Part shown: in pieces, positions 15,628 to 24,252 of the stretch
Layout: each line of letters begins with the position of its first letter
How positions within the stretch are numbered: the stretch's first letter is position 1
NCBI GenBank assembly: GCA_002422425.1
Contig: DIVG01000045.1
Coordinates: 1 to 31,186, forward strand
DNA length: 31,186 nucleotides
Source: Akkermansiaceae bacterium UBA6138
GTDB taxonomy: Bacteria; Verrucomicrobiota; Verrucomicrobiia; Verrucomicrobiales; DEV007
Reading direction: 5' to 3'
Position numbers and translations under genes: made by a program
Notes under the pieces: model-generated
Told to the model about the DNA's origin: nothing
Database searches by the model: none
What the model saw: the letters and a program-made list of their open reading frames with translations, nothing else

Positions 15628-17142
15628 ATGACCGTGTTAAAGCCTTCTTTAGAGGAATTCTCAGCCCTCGCCGCGTCCGGCAATCTCATCCCTGTCTGGA
15701 CCGAACTGGCCGCCGACTACGAGACACCCGTGTCGGTTTTTCAAAAACTGAGTGAAGGGCGGCACTCCCCGAGCTTTCTCCTCGAATCGGCTGAAAACAG
15801 CGAACAGATCGGACGCTTTTCCTTTCTTGGGACCAATCCCCGTCTTGAGATTCGCGCTCACGGACGCACCCTCTCCCTGCGCGAGCAAGGCTGCACGGAA
15901 TTTGTTACAAGGGAACTACCTGCCTCCGGGGGTGATCCGCTTCATGAACTGGAACGTCTCATGGCCCGCTTCAAGCCGGTCGCGGTCGAGGGCCTCCCCG
16001 TCTTTTCGGGCGGCGCGGTTGGTTTCATCGGCTACGACATGGTTCGCTTCTTCGAACCTACCGTCCCCGGTCCGCCCGATGACGGGCTCGGGCTACCCGA
16101 CATGGCCTTTGTCATCACTGACACGCTCCTGATCTTCGACCATCGCTTCCGCAAGCTTCAGGTCGTGGCGAACATCTGTCTCGATGACTACCCCGATCAC
16201 GCAACCGGCTACACCGCCGCCCGGGAGAGGATCGACGCCATCATCGAGGCGCTCCGCAAGCCCCGCACCGTGGCTCCCTTCTCTCTCATGACAACGCCGC
16301 CCGAGGCGGAGATCCGCAGCAATACAACCCGCGAGGAATACGAGGGCATGGTCCTCGCGGCGAAGGAATACATCCTCGCCGGCGACATCTTTCAAGTGGT
16401 GCCCTCGCAGCGTTTTGAAAACGACTACACCGGCCGCCCCATTGATCTCTATCGGGCCCTCCGCCACGTCAATCCATCGCCCTACATGTTCTGCCTGCAG
16501 TTCGGGGACGAGTTCGCCCTTGTCGGCAGTTCCCCTGAAGTCCACGTCCAGGCAATCGATCGCCATATTAAGATCCGACCCATCGCGGGGACCCGCTGGC
16601 GCGGAAAAACGCAGGAGGAGGATGACGCCCTTGCGGCTGAGCTTCTCGCCGATCCGAAGGAACGCGCCGAGCACGTCATGCTTATCGACCTGGCCCGCAA
16701 CGACGTCGGGCGGGTCGCCGAGTATGGCTCTGTCCAGGTCAGCGAGTTCATGATCGTGGAGCGCTACAGCCACGTCATGCACATCGTTTCGAACGTCATC
16801 GGCCGTCTCCGCGAGGATCTCAGCGCCTACGATGTAATGCGTGCCACCTTTCCCGCCGGAACCGTCAGCGGCAGCCCCAAGGTCCGCGCCATGCAGATCA
16901 TCAACGAACTCGAGAAGTCCAAACGCGGTGCCTATGCCGGGGCGGTAGGTTACTTCGGCTTCGACGGCAATCATGACAGTTGCATCGCCCTGCGCACCGT
17001 GGTCCTGAAAGACGGCAAAGCCTGCGTCCAGGCCGGGGCCGGAGTCGTCGCTGATTCCGTGCCCGCCAACGAATATGAAGAGACCGTAAACAAAGCCAAG
17101 GGCATGATGCGCGCGATCGAGCGAGCCAAGTTGCTCGAGTGA
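15628..17142 (+). CDS. trpE: Anthranilate synthase component I
   Basis: This is the chorismate-binding subunit that, with TrpG, makes anthranilate for tryptophan synthesis in the cytoplasm. The 504-residue product contains the feedback-binding LLES motif (51-54). It also contains FSGGAVGFIGYD, SPYMFCLQF, the catalytic-core segments RPIAGTRWRG and LIDLARNDVGRV, and GTVSGSPKVRAM (about 411-422), ending with GAGVVADSVP. LLES favours TrpE over PabB. The ATG at 15628 gives the normal family length; the frame is open upstream into the preceding gene but that part is not TrpE-like. The 43-base leader region is too short for a peptide attenuator and no trpG is adjacent, so the trp genes are probably dispersed. 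Confidence 0.96.
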   Translation: MTVLKPSLEEFSALAASGNLIPVWTELAADYETPVSVFQKLSEGRHSPSFLLESAENSEQIGRFSFLGTNPRLEIRAHGRTLSLREQGCTEFVTRELPASGGDPLHELERLMARFKPVAVEGLPVFSGGAVGFIGYDMVRFFEPTVPGPPDDGLGLPDMAFVITDTLLIFDHRFRKLQVVANICLDDYPDHATGYTAARERIDAIIEALRKPRTVAPFSLMTTPPEAEIRSNTTREEYEGMVLAAKEYILAGDIFQVVPSQRFENDYTGRPIDLYRALRHVNPSPYMFCLQFGDEFALVGSSPEVHVQAIDRHIKIRPIAGTRWRGKTQEEDDALAAELLADPKERAEHVMLIDLARNDVGRVAEYGSVQVSEFMIVERYSHVMHIVSNVIGRLREDLSAYDVMRATFPAGTVSGSPKVRAMQIINELEKSKRGAYAGAVGYFGFDGNHDSCIALRTVVLKDGKACVQAGAGVVADSVPANEYEETVNKAKGMMRAIERAKLLE

Positions 17143-17297
17143 GAGCGCTGACGTCGGGAGACGGCAAAAACCGCAGCCCTTTTTAGCGCTCCTGCGCTCC
17201 TTTTTAATGTAAATCCCCCGGCTGATACGCTTTGCTCTGCGGAGCCTGTCCCTGTCGGGTCGTTAAGCAGATCCGCTCGAGTCCTTCCGCCGCCGTC

Positions 17298-18755
17298 ATG
17301 ACCACTCCCCCTCTGCCGTTCCAGCAGGATTCGCTCACCATGCGAATGAACGATTTTCCGGAGGCCTTCAGTCCCATGCTGGTGAAAGAGCTGCGCCAGG
17401 GGATGCGGACGAATCTTTTTACGGTCGCTTTTATCCTGCTGCAAACCGTCATGATCCTGAGCCTGCTCGCCGGGCTCTCCAATCCCGGGGCACGCGAGGT
17501 GAACGGGTTTTTCTGGTTCTTCATCGTCATCATCGTGCTGGTGATCCAGCCGCTGCGCGGCTTCGATGCGCTCAGCGCCGAATATCAGCTCAACACGATG
17601 GACCTGATCCAACTGACGAAACTGAACGGCTGGCGCATCACGCTGGGAAAATGGACCGCGCTTAACGCCCAGACCCTGCTCTTTGTGACCGGAGTGCTGC
17701 CGTATCTTGTGATGCGTTACTTCCTTGGGGCCGTAAACTTTGTTATCGACCTCGCCGCGCTCGGCCTGCTCGGCCTGGGATCGGCACTCGCCACTGCGAT
17801 CACGATAGGTTGCTCGGCCTTTCCCTTTTTCATTCTTCGGAGCATTATCCTGATCGGGTTCGGTTTCGGATTCATCGGCCTCTTTGTCGGCCTGCAAGAG
17901 ACCCTCTTCCACTCGGGGCTTAGCGGCAGAAGTGATATCTGGCAACTCGGCCTCATCGCGATCTCTCTGGTCTACGGCTGTTTCTTCTTCCTCTCCTGCG
18001 GCGCGAGCCGGATCGCACCGCTCTCGGAGAACCACTCGACACGCAAGCGCCTCGTCACCCTCGCCTTCACCCTCGTCACACTCGCTCTCAGTCTCGCCGG
18101 CATCGAGGTCGAGACGGTCATCGTCGTAAGCGCGATCATCCTCGGGCTCGCCGCGATCGACGCCCTGACCGAGCCGGTCCCGATCTACTCGCGCGTCCTG
18201 GCGCCTTTCCGTCAAAATGCCCTCACCCGTGCCGCTGCGATCTTCCTCGCGCCGGGCTGGATCAACGGGATCGGCTTTTTCTTCCTCTGCGCCGCGATTT
18301 GGGCCGTGGCGCTGCAGTCAGACGGCTTTTTTAATGATACCGTGTCAGGAACATTTCTGGCGCTCGGGTCTCTCGCCCTCAATCAGAGTCAGGTCATCCT
18401 TTTTCTCTCGATGGTCAACACACTGATTTTTCCGCTCATCATCATCCATCTCTTTTTCAGCAAAAAGACTTCGGGTAATTCCATCTTTGCCCTCTACGTT
18501 TTTATCCAGTGCGTCCTCCTCTTCCTGACGATGATGATCATGACCCTGGCCGGGGCGATGGCGAGATTCGACGAACTCATCTACACTCTCGCGCCGCTAC
18601 CGTCGGTCATGATCTTAGCAAGTGAACGCGGCGAGGCGGACGATTTCATTTTCCTCGTCCTCGCGCTGGCGACGACTTTTCTCAGCGTGGCCGTTCCTCT
18701 GCTGCGGCACCGCGCGGCTCTTCGCCAGTTCCGGCATCACCTCAAAAACGCCTGA
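17298..18755 (+). CDS. ABC-2-type transporter permease-like membrane protein
   Basis: The 485-residue protein has about ten to twelve membrane helices. After FSPMLVKELRQGMR it shows helices LFTVAFILLQTVMILSLLAG and GFFWFFIVIIVLVIQPLRGF. The segment NTMDLIQLTKLNGWRITLGKW then matches the cytoplasmic stretch before the third helix in ABC-2 permeases (TLDLL...PLS...I..GK). No ATPase gene is adjacent. The start could also be ATG 17340. It is followed after 3 nt by a DUF58 gene and then a BatA-like gene, an arrangement known from MoxR/ABC/DUF58/BatA clusters of Planctomycetes and Verrucomicrobia. Substrate unknown. The upstream gap 17143-17297 holds only weak inverted repeats. Confidence 0.75.
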   Translation: MTTPPLPFQQDSLTMRMNDFPEAFSPMLVKELRQGMRTNLFTVAFILLQTVMILSLLAGLSNPGAREVNGFFWFFIVIIVLVIQPLRGFDALSAEYQLNTMDLIQLTKLNGWRITLGKWTALNAQTLLFVTGVLPYLVMRYFLGAVNFVIDLAALGLLGLGSALATAITIGCSAFPFFILRSIILIGFGFGFIGLFVGLQETLFHSGLSGRSDIWQLGLIAISLVYGCFFFLSCGASRIAPLSENHSTRKRLVTLAFTLVTLALSLAGIEVETVIVVSAIILGLAAIDALTEPVPIYSRVLAPFRQNALTRAAAIFLAPGWINGIGFFFLCAAIWAVALQSDGFFNDTVSGTFLALGSLALNQSQVILFLSMVNTLIFPLIIIHLFFSKKTSGNSIFALYVFIQCVLLFLTMMIMTLAGAMARFDELIYTLAPLPSVMILASERGEADDFIFLVLALATTFLSVAVPLLRHRAALRQFRHHLKNA

Positions 18756-18758
18756 TTC

Positions 18759-19649
18759 GTGTCCCTCCCTCTTGACAGCGCCGACCTCAATGCCCTCGCG
18801 GCAAGGGCGCGCGCTTACGCGGAACTTTTTTCCCTGCCGCTGAAGGAGAGGAACTGGCGCGGCAGTTCGGGCGACTACGCCGGGACCGGGGCCGGGAGTT
18901 CGCTCGATTTCCAGGATCACCGCTCCTACATGCCGGGGGACGATCCGCGCCACATCAACTGGCAGGCCTTCGCCCGTACCGGAAACTATTCGCTGAAACT
19001 CTACCGCGAAGAGGTTCGCCCCGTCGTCGAGATCCTCCTCGATGTCTCGGACTCGATGTTCGCCGAGCCCGACAAAGCCACGAGAGTGCTCGAGCTTTTT
19101 TACTTTGCCTGGGCTTCGGGCGAAAAATCGGGAGCCTCGACCTCGGTCATCCTTGTGAAAGGCGACCGCTGGAAACCGCTTGAGGCGGGCGCGGTCTTCA
19201 GCCATCGCTGGCAGGATCTCGCCGCTGCCCTCCCCGACACTCCCGCCTCGGCCGTCCCGAATCTCAGCGCCGTGCCTCTGCGCGCGCGTTCGCTGCGGGT
19301 CCTCATCAGCGACCTGCTCTATCCGGCGAATCCCGAGCCCGTCATTCGCGCGCTCCGGCGGGGCGGCGGGCGGGCCATCATTCTCGCGCCCTTTTCCGCA
19401 GCCGAATCCGATCCCGATTGGTCGGGCAATTACGAGTTCGTCGACAGCGAGAGCGGCGGACGCCACGACCGCCGCGTCGATCCACCTCTGCTGCGCCGCT
19501 ACACCGATGCCTACCGCGACCATTTCGGCCGGTGGAAAGCCGCCTCAGTGCGAGCACAAGCTCCCCTCGCCCGCATCGCCTCGGCACCGTCCTTCGAAGC
19601 CGCGCTCAGGTTCGAGGCTATCCCCGCCGGAGTCCTTCAGCTCGGATAA
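18759..19649 (+). CDS. DUF58 domain protein
   Basis: The 296-residue protein carries the DUF58 signature DFQDHRSYMPGDDPRHINWQ, then AFARTGNYSLKLYREE and a vWA-like beginning ILLDVSDSMF with a DxSxS metal site. Later segments (RVLISDLLYPANPE, IILAPFS) complete a vWA-type fold. It has no signal or membrane helix, so it is cytoplasmic and may act on or with the membrane partners. The start is GTG at 18759, three bases after the stop of the permease-like gene, indicating coupled translation. DUF58 proteins usually accompany a MoxR AAA ATPase; none is present in this window. Molecular function is not established for the family. Confidence 0.92.
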   Translation: MSLPLDSADLNALAARARAYAELFSLPLKERNWRGSSGDYAGTGAGSSLDFQDHRSYMPGDDPRHINWQAFARTGNYSLKLYREEVRPVVEILLDVSDSMFAEPDKATRVLELFYFAWASGEKSGASTSVILVKGDRWKPLEAGAVFSHRWQDLAAALPDTPASAVPNLSAVPLRARSLRVLISDLLYPANPEPVIRALRRGGGRAIILAPFSAAESDPDWSGNYEFVDSESGGRHDRRVDPPLLRRYTDAYRDHFGRWKAASVRAQAPLARIASAPSFEAALRFEAIPAGVLQLG

Positions 19650-19673
19650 TTTTTTCATCCCCCCTCTTCCGCA

Positions 19674-21452
19674 ATGTCACTCATCTTCGCCCATCTTCCC
19701 GGTTTCTGGGCGCTCCTCGGAATTCCCGCCGTATTACTCATCCACTTCCTCCAGCGCGAGTCGCGACGACTCCGCATCACCACCCTCTTTCTTCTCGAAC
19801 ACATCGATCGCGAGAGTGTGAAGGGGCGTAGATTCGACCGACTGCGGCAGTCGATTCCACTTTGGCTGCAGTTGCTTGCGGTCCTAATCCTGACCTGGAT
19901 CCTGACGGAACCACGCTGGACAAGTGCCCGATCAGTGGAGCGGGTCGTCCTCGTGCTCGATCACTCGGCCTCGATGGAGGCCTTTGCGAAAGAACTTGCG
20001 ACGGCGCTGCGACGGGAGATCCCACCCCTCACGGCCCTCGTCGGCACGACCGAATACAGCCTCATCGAGTCGACCCTGACAGGCTCCAATCTCTACCGCG
20101 GCACCTCCTTTGAGGAAATGATGACGGCGCTCGAGGCGTGGTCTCCCTCGGCCGGCACCCACTCCGCCGAGAGCGCGCTTCGCATCGGGCGGAGCCTCGC
20201 CGGTACCGACGGCACTCTGGTCTATGTGACCGATCATCCCGCAAGGGAACTGCCTTACGGCTCGGCCCTGCTAAGTGTTGGCGAACCGCTGGGAAATGTC
20301 GGATTTTCCGGTCTCCGCGTCATCGGACAAGATGGGGGCACCACCTGGCAGGCGACCCTTCGGAACTATGCGCCAACCTCGCAAAAAAGGAGCTGGTTTC
20401 TTGCCTCGGGCGAAGAGAGGACCGAGGCGCGACCCGTCGAGCTCAAACCGGGCGAGACCCGCACCCTGCAGGGCCAGTTTCCCGCCGGGGGGGGCAGTCT
20501 CCGGCTCGTCCTCGAACCTGACCGCTTTACGCGGGACGACACTCTCCATGTGGTGCAACCCTCGCCCAAAGAGATTTCCGTCTCACGGACGGGAGCGGCA
20601 ACTGTTGAGAGACTTGTCGCCGAACTCATCGCCAGCCTCGACAATGTCTTCCCATCAGCGGCGGAGGAGACGCCGGACCTCGCTTTCGCGACCTACAATC
20701 CACTCCAGCCGGAGCCGCTCCCGAAGAAAGCGATCGTCTTTCTGAATCAGGAAGCAGTCCCCCGCCAGTTCTTCACCGGCCCCGTCGTATCGGCAAACGA
20801 TTCGATCATCGCCGATCTCGACTGGCAGGGACTCATCGCCCGGGCAACGCCTTCGGTTCCACTCCTGGAAGGGGAAAAGGTGCTGCTCTGGCAGGGCGAA
20901 AGGGCACTTATCCTCCTGCGCGAAGAGGGCGAGACGCGGCAGCTGTTTTTTAATTTCGATGTCGCGGCCTCGAACGCCGCCCGCCTCCCGGCCTTTGTCC
21001 TCCTCGTGAACCGTTTCGTGAATCGCATCCGCGATTCGAAAATCGGGTATGAGGCGCTCAATACGGAGTTGCGTCAACCTCTCGCAATCACTCACGATCC
21101 CTCTCCGGACGCAGCACCGCTCAGTCTCGTGTCCCGACAGGGGCGCATCGCGGTGTCACCCCACCGGGTCGCCTATCTTCGCGCTCCCGAAGCGCCCGGA
21201 TTTTTCTCAGTGCTTCAGGGCGAACGGACCCTCGTGAATGCCTCGGCCAACTTCGCTGACAGCCGGGAGGCGGATTTCTCAGGAGCCGCCCCCCTTTCAA
21301 CCCTCGGCCCGATTTCCGCAAAAATCAGTGAAAGCCGCACGGTCCCGGACCCCTTCCGGCACATCTGGCTGATTGCCCTGAGCGCAACCGCCCTGCTCTC
21401 GTGGCATTACCTGAGCAGAGCGACCCAACCGGCGCGATCGGAACCGGCATAA
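19674..21452 (+). CDS. BatA-like membrane protein with von Willebrand A domain
   Basis: The 592-residue protein begins with the aerotolerance-regulator N-terminal motif (helix at about 10-26, then FLQRESRRLRITTLFLLEHI). A second helix lies at about 60-78, then a vWA domain starting VVLVLDHSASM with the DxSxS metal site (Asp96, Ser98, Ser100). A long periplasmic beta-rich region follows. A final helix (HIWLIALSATALLSWHYL) near the C-terminus closes the typical architecture. It starts 24 nt after the DUF58 gene and is the last of the three-gene set. Family members are linked to stress tolerance and envelope maintenance, without a defined biochemical activity. Confidence 0.88.
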   Translation: MSLIFAHLPGFWALLGIPAVLLIHFLQRESRRLRITTLFLLEHIDRESVKGRRFDRLRQSIPLWLQLLAVLILTWILTEPRWTSARSVERVVLVLDHSASMEAFAKELATALRREIPPLTALVGTTEYSLIESTLTGSNLYRGTSFEEMMTALEAWSPSAGTHSAESALRIGRSLAGTDGTLVYVTDHPARELPYGSALLSVGEPLGNVGFSGLRVIGQDGGTTWQATLRNYAPTSQKRSWFLASGEERTEARPVELKPGETRTLQGQFPAGGGSLRLVLEPDRFTRDDTLHVVQPSPKEISVSRTGAATVERLVAELIASLDNVFPSAAEETPDLAFATYNPLQPEPLPKKAIVFLNQEAVPRQFFTGPVVSANDSIIADLDWQGLIARATPSVPLLEGEKVLLWQGERALILLREEGETRQLFFNFDVAASNAARLPAFVLLVNRFVNRIRDSKIGYEALNTELRQPLAITHDPSPDAAPLSLVSRQGRIAVSPHRVAYLRAPEAPGFFSVLQGERTLVNASANFADSREADFSGAAPLSTLGPISAKISESRTVPDPFRHIWLIALSATALLSWHYLSRATQPARSEPA

Positions 21453-21460
21453 CCTCCCGG

Positions 21461-21949
21461 TCAACAAGAGGTCGGCATCCCGACGGCAAGCTTCACGGTG
21501 TGCGGAACGGCCTCTTTGATGAAACCGAGGCACTCGACCGCACCGCTCGGCTTACCCGGGAGTGCAATGACGAGAGATCTCCCGACAATTGCAGCGAGGC
21601 TGCGTGAAAGGATCGCATTCGGCGTGATGTTAAGAGACTGCATCCGCATCGCCTCGCCGAATCCCGGAATCTCGACTCGCATGATGCCTCGTATCGCCTC
21701 AGGCGTGACATCACGCTCCGCGATACCGGTGCCGCCGGTGGTAAGAACAAGACCGCACCCCTGACGCGAGAACGAGAGAATAGTATGGCGGATCCGCTCC
21801 TCATCATCCGGGACGACGGCTTCGGCAAGCACATCCCAGGCATAGTCGCGACAGGCGGCCCGCAACGCGGGACCACCATGATCCTCGTATTCCCCTGAGA
21901 AGGCACGGTCCGAGACGGTGATAACCCCAACCGTGATGTGGTGGCTCAT
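21461..21949 (-). CDS. Molybdopterin adenylyltransferase-like protein (MogA/MoaB family)
   Basis: The 162-residue protein acts in molybdenum cofactor synthesis, activating molybdopterin by adenylation. It shows VGVITVSDRAFSG at the N-terminus, LTTGGTGIAERDVTPEA (70-85) for molybdopterin binding, PGFGEAMR and LPGKPSGAVECL. Length and motifs match MogA/MoaB. The ATG at 21949 is preferred; an upstream TTG at 22015 would overlap the LysM gene and add 22 residues lacking family similarity. It lies 34 bases downstream of the LysM lipoprotein gene on the same strand, and its stop converges 8 bases from that of the BatA-like gene. MogA and MoaB are hard to separate from sequence alone. Confidence 0.93.
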   Translation of the reverse strand: MSHHITVGVITVSDRAFSGEYEDHGGPALRAACRDYAWDVLAEAVVPDDEERIRHTILSFSRQGCGLVLTTGGTGIAERDVTPEAIRGIMRVEIPGFGEAMRMQSLNITPNAILSRSLAAIVGRSLVIALPGKPSGAVECLGFIKEAVPHTVKLAVGMPTSC

Positions 21950-21983
21950 CCGGTGAATCAGAAAAAGTTCGTGACAGGGAAAA

Positions 21984-22718
21984 TCACTGGCCGAACTGAA
22001 TGCGGCTGCTTTCAAAGCTGGGAACCGGGTAGCCCCCAGCGGGCGGGGAAGGGGCCGGCACGGTGACCTCGCGAGTGTAGGAGGTCGACGCCGGGTTACC
22101 CGGGGCTGGAAGTGGGGCGGAACCGGAATTCAAGGCACCGACCGGAACCGGCGGAGCCGCAATGCCCCCCGACGAGTAAGACGAAGCAGGAACCAGCGCT
22201 GCAGCCGGAGCCGGGTAGCCCGCCCCCGGGGAGATTGTAGCACCGTAAGACGGAGTGGAGTAACCGGCCGACGGCGAATTCATCGCCAGATCCGACGGCG
22301 GAGCCGAAGTGGGTACCTGCAAGGTCTTGCCGGCAAAGATTTTAGTGTCCTTCATCCCGTTCGCCGCCTGAATACGACTGATACTCGAATTGTATTTCCC
22401 GGCAATACTGGAAAGGCTGTCACCCGAGACAATCAAATGGGTGATAAGTTGCTCGCCCTCGCGAAGCACGAAAGGCTCCGGAGCGGAGGCAGCAACCGTG
22501 GCTCCGTAAGGGGAACCGCCGCCGGGGGCGCTTTCCGCCGTCCCCGTCGCACCGTTCGCGCCATTTGCATCACTACCGGGACCACTCGGGTAAGCAGACG
22601 GAGGAGGGGCTGGCGCATTCTCCACTACCTCACGGTTTTTGTTCGAAAAGCAACCGACCGAGAAAATCCCGGTTGCGATCACCACTACCCATCCTGCAGA
22701 CTGTCGCCTTTGTAACAT
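21984..22718 (-). CDS. LysM-domain lipoprotein
   Basis: The 244-residue product has a lipoprotein signal: VVVIATGIFSVGC with lipidated Cys23. A disordered Pro/Gly/Ala-rich stretch follows, then one LysM domain at about 92-136 (LITHLIVSGDSLSSIAGKYN...ANGMKDTKIFAGKTLQVP). The last 105 residues are low-complexity Pro/Ser/Gly/Tyr repeats. LysM binds peptidoglycan N-acetylglucosamine, so the protein is probably membrane-anchored and wall-associated. The ATG at 22718 is used; a GTG at 22733 would place the presumed ribosome-binding AAGG inside the gene. A candidate promoter lies 40-70 bases upstream. No enzymatic domain is present. Confidence 0.88.
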   Translation of the reverse strand: MLQRRQSAGWVVVIATGIFSVGCFSNKNREVVENAPAPPPSAYPSGPGSDANGANGATGTAESAPGGGSPYGATVAASAPEPFVLREGEQLITHLIVSGDSLSSIAGKYNSSISRIQAANGMKDTKIFAGKTLQVPTSAPPSDLAMNSPSAGYSTPSYGATISPGAGYPAPAAALVPASSYSSGGIAAPPVPVGALNSGSAPLPAPGNPASTSYTREVTVPAPSPPAGGYPVPSFESSRIQFGQ

Positions 22719-22757
22719 GGGGAAAGTTACCACCTTCCCTTCCTCTCGAAAGTCGGA

Positions 22758-22787
22758 ATATTAAAATTTCTTACCTTTTATTCTCAA
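22758..22787 (-). promoter_or_regulatory. Candidate promoter of the LysM lipoprotein gene
   Basis: On the minus strand TTGAGA (22787-22782) and TAATAT (22763-22758) are separated by 18 bases in a strongly AT-rich stretch. The start codon is 40 bases downstream. TTGAGA matches the -35 consensus in five of six bases and TAATAT matches the -10 in four. Confidence 0.45.
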
Positions 22788-22864
22788 ATTTTGATAATTT
22801 CTCTTATTTGAATATAAATAGAAATTAACTATCACCCACCGCGACGTTTTAGTTGTTCCCGATC

Positions 22865-22894
22865 GCAAAAAAGACGGGGCAAAAGCCCCGTCTT
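22865..22894 (-). terminator. Intrinsic terminator of the sucAB unit
   Basis: On the minus strand AAGACGGGGC (22894-22885) pairs perfectly with GCCCCGTCTT (22880-22871) around a TTTT loop, followed by TTTT (22870-22867). It lies 42 bases after the sucB stop and blocks read-through into the LysM gene region. Confidence 0.93.
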
Positions 22895-22936
22895 ATCAGC
22901 CTAAAAACTGGCTCAAGAACCCCGCAGGCCCCTTTC

Positions 22937-24163
22937 TCAGCCCAGCATGAGTCGCTCGGGATTCTCCAGGCCGTCTTTGACACGCACGAGAAATGTCACG
23001 GCCTCTTTACCATCGACGAGACGATGATCATAGCTGAGAGCGAGATACATCATGGGACGAATCACGACCTGGCCATTGAGGGCGACCGGACGCTGCTGAA
23101 TACTGTGCATCCCGAGAATACCTGACTGGGGCGGGTTCAGAATGGGCGTACTGAGGAGAGACCCGTAAATCCCGCCATTGGTAATGGTGAAAACGCCTCC
23201 CTGAAGGTCGGCGAGAGAGATTTTGCCGTCGCGCGCCTTGTTGGCATATTCAACGATGTCTTTCTCGATCGCCGCGAAGGACTTCTGCCCGCACTCACGG
23301 ATCACCGGAACCATGAGGCCTTTGTCCGTTCCCACCGCGACACCGATGTCGTAAAAATGATTTTCGATGATCTCGTCGCCCTCAATTTGCGCGTTCACCG
23401 CCGGCACCGCCTGGAGCGCATCGACGACAGCCTTGATGAAGAAGGACATGAAACCAAGCTTCACGCCGTGCCGGGCGACAAAGTCATCCTGGACCCGCTT
23501 GCGCAGGTCCATGATCGCTGTCATATCGACCTCATTAAAGGTGGTGAGAATGGCGGCCTCGTGCTGAGCATTAACGAGGTGAGTCGCGATCTTGCGGCGC
23601 AACGGCGACATCTTCTTCCGTGTCGTCTTTTTCACGGCTGTTGCGGCGACAGTGACCGGCACGGCGGGAGCGGAGGCCTTTTGCTTCGCTGCGCTGTGAT
23701 CAGAGGCGGCGTCGAGAACATCGGCTTTGGTGATCTTACCGCCGGCACCTGTGCCGCTGAGGCTGGAAAGGTCGATCCCCTCGCCTTCGGCGATTTTGCG
23801 CGCTACGGGAGTGGCTTTCACGTCGGCGCTCCCGGAAGCGTCGCAAGCCGGAGAGTGAACGGCGGCTGATGCAGCGGCCTCGGCTGCGGGCGTCTCGCTC
23901 GCCGGAGCGACGGAACCGGCAGGAGCTTCGCCTTCCTCGATGGAGGCGACGGGAGCGCCGATGGCCAGTTCGTCACCGACGGCGGCGAGCTGGTGGAGGA
24001 ATCCGTCGCGATCCGATTCCAACTCGGTGCTGATCTTGTCCGTCTCTATGGTGAGAAGGACATCACCTGCTCTCACATACTCACCCTCGGACTTGTGCCA
24101 GGTCCCGAGGGTTGCTGAGGTGATCGATTCACCTACGGAAGGGATCTTTATCTCGTGCGCCAT
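22937..24163 (-). CDS. sucB: 2-oxoglutarate dehydrogenase E2, dihydrolipoyl succinyltransferase
   Basis: This is the acyltransferase core of the 2-oxoglutarate dehydrogenase complex, passing the succinyl group from lipoamide to CoA in the TCA cycle. The 408-residue protein has one lipoyl domain (1-77) with Lys43 in ETDKIST. An Ala/Pro-rich linker follows, then the subunit-binding domain (about 117-151, ATPVARKIAEGEGID...GAGGKITKADVL). The catalytic domain ends in SYDHRLVDG with active His380 and Asp384. The single lipoyl domain and ETDKIS favour the 2-oxoglutarate type over pyruvate dehydrogenase E2, in agreement with the adjacent sucA. It follows sucA by 89 bases and ends in a clear terminator. 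E3 is not in the window. Confidence 0.95.
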   Translation of the reverse strand: MAHEIKIPSVGESITSATLGTWHKSEGEYVRAGDVLLTIETDKISTELESDRDGFLHQLAAVGDELAIGAPVASIEEGEAPAGSVAPASETPAAEAAASAAVHSPACDASGSADVKATPVARKIAEGEGIDLSSLSGTGAGGKITKADVLDAASDHSAAKQKASAPAVPVTVAATAVKKTTRKKMSPLRRKIATHLVNAQHEAAILTTFNEVDMTAIMDLRKRVQDDFVARHGVKLGFMSFFIKAVVDALQAVPAVNAQIEGDEIIENHFYDIGVAVGTDKGLMVPVIRECGQKSFAAIEKDIVEYANKARDGKISLADLQGGVFTITNGGIYGSLLSTPILNPPQSGILGMHSIQQRPVALNGQVVIRPMMYLALSYDHRLVDGKEAVTFLVRVKDGLENPERLMLG

Positions 24164-24252
24164 TTTATTACAATCGGTTGTCGAATCAGAAATAGAAAAG
24201 TGAAATCGTCCGGACGCTCACGCTACCGGCCCGGATTCCCGCAGGAAGCCGC

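Noticed and set aside
17143..17297. Inverted repeats such as GAGCGCT...AGCGCTC after trpE as a terminator
   Set aside because: The loop is long and no T-run follows the stem in the right place.
16971..18215. Long minus-strand open frame opposite trpE and the permease-like gene
   Set aside because: It is rich in charged low-complexity sequence from antisense reading of membrane-protein codons; the plus-strand genes are clear.
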